Part shown: one piece after another, positions 14,455 to 20,499 of the stretch
Layout: each line of letters starts with the position of its first letter
How positions within the stretch are numbered: position 1 is the first letter of the stretch
Origin: an uncultured Acetatifactor sp.
GTDB taxonomy: Bacteria > Bacillota > Clostridia > Lachnospirales > Lachnospiraceae
NCBI GenBank assembly: GCA_910578215.1
Contig: CAJTPH010000002.1
Location: 1 to 20,499 of the forward strand
DNA: 20,499 bases
Reading direction: 5' to 3'
The notes under the pieces: model-generated
Seen by the model: the letters and a program-made list of their open reading frames with translations, nothing else
Database searches by the model: none
What the model was told of the DNA's origin: nothing
Made by a program: the position numbers and the translations under genes

Positions 14455-17250
14455 TTAAAACTTATCTTCTACCGAATGACTGGCCGACTGATCGTCGCCG
14501 TTAAAGGTAGTTGTATAATAGAAATCAAAGCCTGTAATTCCTGTAGGCGCCGTAACAGTACCGCTGCCCGTCGCATAATCAGCAGCAAGATCCGCAGGAA
14601 CGGTAAAGGTGATAAGGGTCACACCGTTTCCTTTATCCTCAGTCTTGAATTCGACCTCTTTCTCGGCATACTCCTTGTCTCCGTTGCGGTAACGCTCATA
14701 ATTGCAGCATACCACACTCTCAGGAGTTACCTTTGTCAGCTCCGGAAGCGTAGCGGTTACCTGGAAGGAACCCGTATAAGTTCCGTCCTCGTTCTTAGTG
14801 ATAGGCGTATAACCAACTTCTACAACAGGCTTGTTAGCACCCTGCTTGACAATCGCCTGAGAATTCGCCGCAGTTACAAATGCGTCATAGGAGTAACGCT
14901 CGCCCCTGTATACAATAGGATAAGCGTCCGGATCGTTTGTATCAGTGCCCCAGTTCAGCGTAAAGCCGCCCGAGATCGTCTGGTCGCTGGAAAGAACGCT
15001 CACATAATCCAGAGGATTCAAGGTATTGCCGCTGATGGAACCGAAACCGATATCAAACTGCCCGTACTGCATCTTGTCATAGGTCTCCAGATAAGTATTG
15101 CCTACCCAGAATTCAAGGTTGAGCTTGTACTTTCCGCCGGAAACGCTTGCGTCGTTAAACGCAGCCTCAAAAAGCGACTTCAGCTCGTTGTGGGCACTCT
15201 CCTCCTGAGATGCTCCCTGCCATGCAACCTCAAGGTTGATCACAGTGGGATTTGCCTCTGTGCCGGGCTTATATGCACCCTGAGCCTCAAGCTCGGTAAG
15301 CGCTATCCTGAAATAGTCGCGGGCAAGCTCAAGAGAGTAGCCATAGCCGTCGGTCTCCTCAAGCAGGGAAGACACTGCCTTCTTGTGAGCGTCCGTCGTA
15401 TAGTAAGAAATGCCGTTTTCAGGATCTGACATATAGTTTGAGGACAGGTAATCCACCGTCGGGATTGTTCCTCTCGCGTTGGCATAGGTCACTCTGTCAA
15501 TGGAATGCTGCAGGCCCTGTACAAAATACTTGTTGCCAAGCGCGGGCTCAACCTCCCAGTAATCGGACTTGGCGGTCTCCGTTACAACGCCGTTCTCTCC
15601 GAACAGATACTCCCAGGTCTCCGCATCCAGTCCGTTGATATTCAGCTTGAACACAGAATTACCCGTGGTAGTTCTCGTGCGGGGATCGTTGCGGTATTCG
15701 TCCAGCATTGCCTGCGGAATTACAGCGGCATCCGTATGTCCTGCAAGGAACTCCTGGAAGGAAGCCGTTGCGTCCTGCTTTGCCGCAGGGAATATCTTAA
15801 TGTGAACGCCTTCAATGCTGTACTTGGTGTCTGCAAAGACATAATTGGGGTTCTTCTTGTATACAACCTCCTGCTCCTGGTTGTAGGTCTCAAGATAATA
15901 AGCACCCAGTGAAAGCGAATTGTCAACCGGCGTCTGAGTAGCATCCTTGTTAAAGCCAAGGTAATTCTGCACGGTCACCAGGTCGATAAAATCCTGGGGA
16001 ACAGGCATATACAGACTGCTGTTGATATAATACATCGCATAGAACGCGGACATGGTCTGAGTAAATTCAAACTCAAAATAGCTCTTTCCGTCCTCCACAT
16101 AGGTCTTAATACCTACGTTCTTCCAGAGCTCGTCGTTATAGCCGTTGGCCGTAGCATCATAGAATGCCTTTGCGCCGACAATGGCTCCTGTGGTGTTATT
16201 CGCAAGCTCAGAGCCTCTGAACAGCTGGTTCTGCTGAGTGAGAAGCACCTTGAAGGGTGTTTCGTAATCCTCCAGCGCAACCTCCCTGTTGTTAAACGCT
16301 GCTCTGTCAGCCATCTTGGAGCCTGTTGAATACTTCAGCCCCTCCGCTCCGGTGCGGACCTGGAATCTCCATTTGCTTGCAGCTCCGTCGCCGTCATCGT
16401 CGTTCAGGGCAACCGGCTTCTCCATTGCAAGCTCGGGAACCCAGTCATATCCGTCCTTGGTGCTGTTCATAAACTGGGTAAAATAGCTTGCCGAAATATA
16501 GCTGTAAAAATCCGCAACCTCACTGCCGTTGGCATCGAGATAGTTCAGGGTACCCGGATCGCTTGCGCTCAGGGTATGGTAATATCTCTTCCACGCAGCG
16601 TTGCTCTCATAGTCAAGATCCGCCGTAATAGCGCCCTCTGCAAGAGTACCGAAGCCGTAGCCTACGATATAATTCTCGGTTCCGAGAGTAATGCGGGGAT
16701 TGTACATATTATAAGAGCCGTTCTCGTACAAAGAAATACCCGTGATGCCGTTCCTGACGGCATAGGTCTCAAGAATACCCAGCATGTTTGTTCTCTCGTC
16801 GTTCTTCTCGCCCGCAAAGGTCTTGACACCGTCGGCCAGCGGAACACATGCAAGAATCGCGTTAAACGCATCCTCATATGCCTTTCCTACCTCCGCTACA
16901 GTACCGGCGTTATTAATAGCCGTAATTCCGGCTGTCTTTGCCGACTCAACCGCCTTCTTCTGATCCGCCGTAAGCTGATCCTGCATCTCAGAAACAATCA
17001 GCTCCAGATCATGGCTGATGTATGCCTTATAGTCGTCAGCCTCGATATACGCTCCGTCCCAGGTCGCCGACACATCGGGGGGGGCGCTGGTGGGATCAGT
17101 ATTGCCGGGCGCTTCGGTTGTTGACGGGCCTGCAGTTGTCGACGGTTCCGGTGTTGACTTACTGTCGTCATTGTTGTCCTTGCCGCCGCATGCCGCCATG
17201 GAAACTACCATCGCTGATGCAAGCAGAAGGGCCAGTGCTTTCTTTTTCAT
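14455..17250 (-). CDS. Extracellular substrate-binding lipoprotein (SBP_bac_5 type), enlarged
   Basis: This is the lipid-anchored binding protein that delivers substrate to the importer, 931 residues against about 540-600 for typical OppA. MKKKALALLLASAMVVSMAAC is a lipoprotein signal with the modified cysteine at 21. A Ser/Thr/Pro-rich linker follows (24-60), then a helical module (about 62-130) resembling FIVAR-type surface modules. The family-5 binding fold (about 135-795) includes GAYYLETYNQEQEVVYKKNP (449-468) and QFDIGFGSIS (731-740). A separate, probably beta-sandwich C-terminal module completes the protein (about 800-931). A DxDxDG calcium-type loop (284-289) precedes SKWRFQVRTG. The ATG at 17250 has an AGAGGAG site. 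An 8-base C-run encodes part of the linker. The ligand is probably a peptide, but this is not shown. Confidence 0.93.
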   Translation of the reverse strand: MKKKALALLLASAMVVSMAACGGKDNNDDSKSTPEPSTTAGPSTTEAPGNTDPTSAPPDVSATWDGAYIEADDYKAYISHDLELIVSEMQDQLTADQKKAVESAKTAGITAINNAGTVAEVGKAYEDAFNAILACVPLADGVKTFAGEKNDERTNMLGILETYAVRNGITGISLYENGSYNMYNPRITLGTENYIVGYGFGTLAEGAITADLDYESNAAWKRYYHTLSASDPGTLNYLDANGSEVADFYSYISASYFTQFMNSTKDGYDWVPELAMEKPVALNDDDGDGAASKWRFQVRTGAEGLKYSTGSKMADRAAFNNREVALEDYETPFKVLLTQQNQLFRGSELANNTTGAIVGAKAFYDATANGYNDELWKNVGIKTYVEDGKSYFEFEFTQTMSAFYAMYYINSSLYMPVPQDFIDLVTVQNYLGFNKDATQTPVDNSLSLGAYYLETYNQEQEVVYKKNPNYVFADTKYSIEGVHIKIFPAAKQDATASFQEFLAGHTDAAVIPQAMLDEYRNDPRTRTTTGNSVFKLNINGLDAETWEYLFGENGVVTETAKSDYWEVEPALGNKYFVQGLQHSIDRVTYANARGTIPTVDYLSSNYMSDPENGISYYTTDAHKKAVSSLLEETDGYGYSLELARDYFRIALTELEAQGAYKPGTEANPTVINLEVAWQGASQEESAHNELKSLFEAAFNDASVSGGKYKLNLEFWVGNTYLETYDKMQYGQFDIGFGSISGNTLNPLDYVSVLSSDQTISGGFTLNWGTDTNDPDAYPIVYRGERYSYDAFVTAANSQAIVKQGANKPVVEVGYTPITKNEDGTYTGSFQVTATLPELTKVTPESVVCCNYERYRNGDKEYAEKEVEFKTEDKGNGVTLITFTVPADLAADYATGSGTVTAPTGITGFDFYYTTTFNGDDQSASHSVEDKF
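17077..17084 (-). repeat. Homopolymer of 8 C in the lipoprotein linker codons
   Basis: Eight consecutive G on the plus strand (C on the coding strand) encode the A-P-P part of the Ser/Thr/Pro linker, at about codons 56-58. The frame is intact as given. A slip of one base here would truncate the lipoprotein soon after its anchor. Confidence 0.9.
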
Positions 17251-17469
17251 AACTTGTTCTCCTCTCTGCATATTGCATATCTCACAGACAAACCGTATCC
17301 CTGACAAAAACGTGTTTCCGCCCTGAAGATTTTATCCAAACATACATGTATACAGGGCTGGTTCACACTTGTCTTAAATATGTAACAAAAAACCGCCTTG
17401 AACGCCTTTGTCCAACGCAATTCTGCCATATCCTGCCACAAATATTATTTATCTGCTACACATATAACG
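17251..17469 (-). promoter_or_regulatory. Long untranslated leader of the transporter operon
   Basis: About 220 bases separate the predicted transcription start from the lipoprotein ATG. A GCCCTG...CAGGGC pairing with a loop of about 30 bases is present near 17310-17360. I recognise no riboswitch or T-box, and no terminator-like structure precedes the start codon. The leader may still be regulatory because of its length. Confidence 0.4.
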
Positions 17470-17475
17470 GGTACC

Positions 17476-17504
17476 ATTATACACATATTATAATCATTTG
17501 TCAA
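17476..17504 (-). promoter_or_regulatory. Consensus sigma-A promoter of the transporter operon
   Basis: On the minus strand, TTGACA (17499-17504) and TATAAT (17476-17481) are separated by exactly 17 bases, with a TG just upstream of the -10 (extended -10). Both hexamers are perfect, so strong expression is expected unless repressed. No clear operator is seen. Confidence 0.88.
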
Positions 17505-17550
17505 GTACCGCATAAATATAGGTTTGCCTGCACCCATCAAAAAATAAGCA

Positions 17551-17594
17551 AAAAAAGCAAGGGCCGGCATCATCCACGCCGCCCCTGCTTTTTT
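17551..17594 (-). terminator. Intrinsic terminator of the enolase gene
   Basis: Directly after the enolase stop, GCAGGGGCGGC pairs with GCCGGCCCTTGC (one offset) around a loop of about 9 bases, and seven T follow on the minus strand. A-rich bases on the 5' side extend the stem into the T-tract. This separates enolase from the transporter promoter. Confidence 0.9.
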
Positions 17595-17600
17595 CTTACT

Positions 17601-18926
17601 TTATTTTACATGGAACGCAAGCAGACCCGGATATTCCGCCGCTCCCAAAAGCTCCTCCTCTATCCTGAGCAGCCTGTTGTACTTTGCCACCCTGTCGCTT
17701 CTGCAGGGCGCGCCCGTCTTGATCTGCGCGGTGTTCCATGCCACCGCCAGGTCCGCGATAGTTGTATCCTCCGTCTCACCGGAGCGGTGGGACATAACCG
17801 CGGTATAGCCGTTCTTGTGGGCAAGCTCCACCGCCTCAAATGCCTCCGTCAGGGTTCCTATCTGATTGACCTTCACCAGGATGGAATTAGCAGTGCCAAG
17901 CTTAATTCCTGCGGCAAGGCGCTTTTTATTTGTGACAAAAAGATCGTCCCCTACCAGCTGTACCCTTCCCCCAAGCCTCTGCGTCAGCTTCTGCCAGCCG
18001 TCCCAGTCGTCCTCGGCAAGGGCATCCTCTATGGATATAATAGGAAAGCTCTCGCTCAGGCTCTCAAAATAGGATATCATCTCCTCTGTGCTCCTGACAA
18101 TCTCCTCCCCCTTAAGGCTGCTTTCCCCGGGGAAGTGATACATGCCTGTCTTTTCGTTATACAGCTCGCTGGAGGCGGCGTCCATGGCAATCCACACGTC
18201 CTCTCCCGGCCTGTATCCCGCCGCCTTGATGGCGTCTACCAAAAAGGTGAGCACGCTCTCCGCATCCGGCAGATCCGGCGCAAAGCCGCCCTCATCTCCC
18301 ACTCCGGTGGACAGCCCCTTTTGCTGCAGAAGCTTCTTTAAGTTATGGTAGACCTCCGCACAGATGCGCAGCGCCTCCTGAAAGCTGTCCCCGCAGACCG
18401 GCATAATCATGAATTCCTGAAAGTCCACCGTGTTTGCCGCATGCTTGCCGCCGTTTAAAATATTCATCATGGGAACGGGAAGCAGGTGTGCGCCGCTGCC
18501 GCCCACATAGCGGTACAGCGGGATATGCAGCGCTGCCGCCGCCGCTTTGGCACAGGCAAGAGAAACGGAAAGCATGGCGTTTGCCCCCAGATTTTCCTTG
18601 TTCTCGGTGCCGTCCAGCTCTATCAGCTCCCTGTCTATACCAATCTGGTCCAGGGCATTCTTACCCATGAGCATGGGAGCGATTTTATCATTGACGTTTC
18701 TCACCGCATGCTGCACTCCCAGTCCAAAATAGCGCGTCTCCCCGTCCCGAAGCTCCACCGCCTCAAAGCGCCCCGTGCTGGCCCCGGAGGGAACCGCCGC
18801 CGTCCCCGTTACCGTCTGCCTGTCCTTGTGGTTTTCCACAGTCACATCCGTCTCCACGGTGGGATTGCCCCTGGAGTCCAGGATCTCCCTTGCGTGAACG
18901 GATTTAATTTCCAGATAGGTTGTCAT
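17601..18926 (-). CDS. eno: Enolase (phosphopyruvate hydratase)
   Basis: Enolase converts 2-phosphoglycerate to phosphoenolpyruvate in glycolysis. The 441 residues cover the family length. The N-terminal part has REILDSRGNPTVE (13-25) and PSGASTGRFEAVELRDG (46-62). Catalytic E212 is in GDEGGFAPD and catalytic K352 in the signature ILVKVNQIGTLTEA. Metal ligands D249, E300 and D327 are in the expected places, as are H162 and the SHRSGETED loop (379-387). The loop after H162 reads HAANTVDFQEF, where most enolases have HADNNVDIQEF, a small divergence. The ATG follows an AAGGAGG site by 8 bases. It appears to be a single-gene unit with its own promoter and terminator. Confidence 0.96.
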   Translation of the reverse strand: MTTYLEIKSVHAREILDSRGNPTVETDVTVENHKDRQTVTGTAAVPSGASTGRFEAVELRDGETRYFGLGVQHAVRNVNDKIAPMLMGKNALDQIGIDRELIELDGTENKENLGANAMLSVSLACAKAAAAALHIPLYRYVGGSGAHLLPVPMMNILNGGKHAANTVDFQEFMIMPVCGDSFQEALRICAEVYHNLKKLLQQKGLSTGVGDEGGFAPDLPDAESVLTFLVDAIKAAGYRPGEDVWIAMDAASSELYNEKTGMYHFPGESSLKGEEIVRSTEEMISYFESLSESFPIISIEDALAEDDWDGWQKLTQRLGGRVQLVGDDLFVTNKKRLAAGIKLGTANSILVKVNQIGTLTEAFEAVELAHKNGYTAVMSHRSGETEDTTIADLAVAWNTAQIKTGAPCRSDRVAKYNRLLRIEEELLGAAEYPGLLAFHVK

Positions 18927-19025
18927 TGCTGCTGCCTCCTTGTGGATAGTTTGAATTTAATACCACAGCGTTCCGCCCTATGGCGCTTTGCCGCGGGGTA
19001 TTTGATTATAATTTCCATAATGGTC

Positions 19026-19055
19026 AGTATATCCACAGGAATACGTTCTATTCAA
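19026..19055 (-). promoter_or_regulatory. Candidate enolase promoter
   Basis: On the minus strand, TTGAAT (19050-19055) is followed after 18 bases by TATACT (19026-19031), giving a leader of about 95 bases. A second TATAAT occurs about 15 bases closer to the gene without a good -35, so the start point is uncertain. Confidence 0.45.
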
Positions 19056-19115
19056 ATGTGCCCATCCTTGAAATATTTCCGTCCGATCACGCCGTCTTTA
19101 CGGCCTTTTACGGTC

Positions 19116-20144
19116 TCAATACGCTTTTCCGGCAAGAATCTCGCAGTAATCCCTGTAATTTTTTTCAAGCAGGGCGGGCGTGTCCAGACCGTAAGGGCAT
19201 TTTGACTTGCAGCTTCCACAGTGCAGACAGTCTTCAATTTTTTTCATCTTTTCCTGCATCTGGGGCGTCAGCTGCGCCTCCAAAGGCGCCCGGCGTATCA
19301 TAAGGCTCATCCTGGCGCAGTTGTTGATTTCAATGCCCGCAGGACAGGGCATACAGTAGCCGCAGCCCCTGCAGAAATCTCCCAGAAGCTCCTCCCTGTC
19401 CCGGGCGATGACTGCTGCCAGCTCCTCTGTCATCGTCGGCGGATTGTCAATGTAGGACAAGAACTCATTAAGCTCACTCTCCCGCTGCACGCCCCAAATG
19501 GGAAGCACATTGTCATACTGCGCAAGGAACGCGTAAGCCGCCGCGGAGTTGGTGATCAGCCCGCCAGACAATGCCTTCATTGCAATAAAGCCCATGCCTG
19601 CCGCCTTACATTTTTCCACCAGCTCCATATCCTTCTGAGTCGCAAGATAGCTGAAGGGAAACTGCAGCGTCTCGTACAAACCGCTTTCCACCGCCTCATG
19701 GGCCACATTCAGCCTGTGATTTGTAATGCCTATATGCCGGATCATTCCCCTGTCCCTTGCCTCCAGCATCGCCTCATACAGCCCGGTGCCGTCCCCGGGC
19801 TTCGGGCAGAACGCAGGATTGTGGAACTGATAGATATCCACATAATCCGTGCGAAGCTTGCGCAGGGATGTATCCAAATCCTTCCAGAAGCCCTCGGCGG
19901 TCACGGCGCCCGTCTTGGTGGCAATATAGATTTTTCCCCTGGTCCCGTCCGCGCCAAACGCCTCCCCAAGCTTCTCCTCGCTGTCCGTGTAAAAACGTGC
20001 CGTGTCAAAAAAGGTCACGCCCCCTGCGTAAGCCCTGCGCAGAAGCCTCACGGCATCCTCCCTTGAAATGCGCTGGATGGGCAGCGCCCCAAAGGAATTC
20101 TTTTCGACCGTGATTCCCGTTTTACCCAAAGTTACCTTTACCAT
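19116..20144 (-). CDS. Aldo/keto reductase with C-terminal 4Fe-4S dicluster domain
   Basis: This is a predicted oxidoreductase that joins an NAD(P)H-dependent aldo/keto reductase barrel to a ferredoxin-like module (342 residues). The barrel (about 1-245) shows the full catalytic tetrad: D47 in FFDTAR, Y52, K77 in IATKTG and H108 in DIYQFHNP. The C-terminal part carries cysteines at 258, 261, 264 and 267 (CRGCGYCMPCP) and at 306, 309, 312 and 316 (CLHCGSCKSKCP), enough for two [4Fe-4S] clusters. This architecture is common in anaerobic Firmicutes; its substrate is usually unknown. I chose the ATG at 20144, which has a GGAGG site 6 bases upstream, over an in-frame ATG 11 codons earlier. It is followed by enolase, which has its own promoter. 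Confidence 0.93.
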   Translation of the reverse strand: MVKVTLGKTGITVEKNSFGALPIQRISREDAVRLLRRAYAGGVTFFDTARFYTDSEEKLGEAFGADGTRGKIYIATKTGAVTAEGFWKDLDTSLRKLRTDYVDIYQFHNPAFCPKPGDGTGLYEAMLEARDRGMIRHIGITNHRLNVAHEAVESGLYETLQFPFSYLATQKDMELVEKCKAAGMGFIAMKALSGGLITNSAAAYAFLAQYDNVLPIWGVQRESELNEFLSYIDNPPTMTEELAAVIARDREELLGDFCRGCGYCMPCPAGIEINNCARMSLMIRRAPLEAQLTPQMQEKMKKIEDCLHCGSCKSKCPYGLDTPALLEKNYRDYCEILAGKAY

Positions 20145-20313
20145 GCTTTTCCTCCGTTTCCGCGCCCTCGATTCCATGCCTTCGTTTACCGCCTGCCTGC
20201 CAAAATCACCGCCTGCCGCAGGCTTCCTTTCCCCCAGTGCGGCAAAAGCCCCGGAAAGTAAAATTTATTGCGCAGCCTCACATTTTGTTATAGTATAATG
20301 TTGTTGTAAAATT

Positions 20314-20342
20314 ATCATAGAACCTTTTGACAATCTTGTCAA
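20314..20342 (-). promoter_or_regulatory. Sigma-A promoter of the reductase gene, with overlapping palindrome
   Basis: On the minus strand, TTGACA (20337-20342) and TATGAT (20314-20319) are separated by 17 bases. The -35 box lies inside a 16-base palindrome (20327-20342) with arms TTGACAA and TTGTCAA around two bases. A repressor bound there would block the promoter. The predicted leader is about 160 bases. Confidence 0.7.
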
Positions 20343-20350
20343 CAATACAA

Positions 20351-20369
20351 GGTTGCGCCTTTTGCAACC
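20351..20369. repeat. Inverted repeat upstream of the reductase promoter
   Basis: GGTTGC (20351-20356) and GCAACC (20364-20369) form an inverted repeat with a seven-base spacer, about 10 bases outside the reductase -35 box. It could be a second regulator site in the divergent control region or just a small hairpin. Confidence 0.5.
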
Positions 20370-20400
20370 CCCGGTTGACAAATTGCATGGCGCCGGATGG

Positions 20401-20429
20401 TTGTGCGCACCCCCCATAATTGCTATGAT
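20401..20429 (+). promoter_or_regulatory. Candidate divergent promoter pointing off the right edge
   Basis: On the plus strand, TTGTGC (20401-20406) is followed after 17 bases by TATGAT (20424-20429) with TGC immediately before it (extended -10). An 8-base palindrome, GTGCGCAC (20403-20410), overlaps the -35. No coding start is visible before the window ends, so the gene served would lie beyond 20499. Confidence 0.45.
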
Positions 20430-20499
20430 TAACCCGTAAACTTAAAACGACAGACGCCGGGACGGGCGGCTGCGGAACTTATAACAGCAGCCCCCCGAA

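Noticed and set aside
14476..15429. Long plus-strand open frame opposite the lipoprotein gene
   Set aside because: Its translation has no family features and it lies wholly opposite a clear coding sequence with a strong ribosome site and promoter. The same holds for the plus-strand frames at 6526-7521, 13293-14213, 17346-18341 and 19221-20066.
17251..17469. Riboswitch or T-box in the transporter leader
   Set aside because: No T-box core, recognisable riboswitch motif or terminator/antiterminator pair is visible; the length alone is not evidence.

Overview
The window looks like chromosome from a Gram-positive, anaerobic Clostridia, most likely a Lachnospiraceae member. The reasons are AGGAGG-type ribosome sites, sigma-A promoters with 17-18 base spacers, the secG-rnr-smpB-ssrA gene order, a tmRNA tag close to clostridial tags, and an aldo/keto reductase with ferredoxin-type clusters. 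The genus assignment is inference. Every gene recognised here is on the minus strand, so the layout below runs from high to low coordinates, in the order of transcription.

Right end (20145-20499): a regulatory region with a sigma-A promoter for the reductase, a palindrome over its -35 box, and a possible divergent promoter firing off the right edge. Next come an aldo/keto reductase with two [4Fe-4S] motifs (19116-20144) and enolase (17601-18926), which ends in a strong intrinsic terminator.

8227-17250: one long peptide/nickel-class (Opp/Dpp) ABC transporter operon, in the order substrate-binding lipoprotein, OppB, OppC, OppD, OppF, DUF3899-like membrane protein. It has a consensus promoter, a leader of about 220 nt, a stem-loop after the binding-protein gene, and overlapping or tightly spaced downstream genes. 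The system is enlarged throughout. The lipoprotein has 931 residues with added N- and C-terminal modules. OppC carries about 330 extra residues outside the membrane. Both ATPases contain long helical or coiled-coil insertions in their nucleotide-binding domains. This is the best candidate for an undescribed system in the window.

4133-7940: the protein-export and ribosome-rescue cluster secG, rnr (RNase R), smpB and ssrA (tmRNA). A terminator separates secG from rnr. ssrA has its own consensus promoter, encodes the tag AEDNTQYALAA, lacks an encoded CCA, and is followed by a trailer with a perfect 13-base complement to its own T-arm.

265-4026: an unrecognised single-pass membrane protein, then an OmpR-type response regulator, a GNAT acetyltransferase and a sensor histidine kinase. 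The acetyltransferase sits between the two halves of the two-component system. Two extra degenerate copies of the end of the response-regulator gene lie just before it. The left edge (1-256) holds a 107-bp non-coding tandem repeat that continues out of the window.
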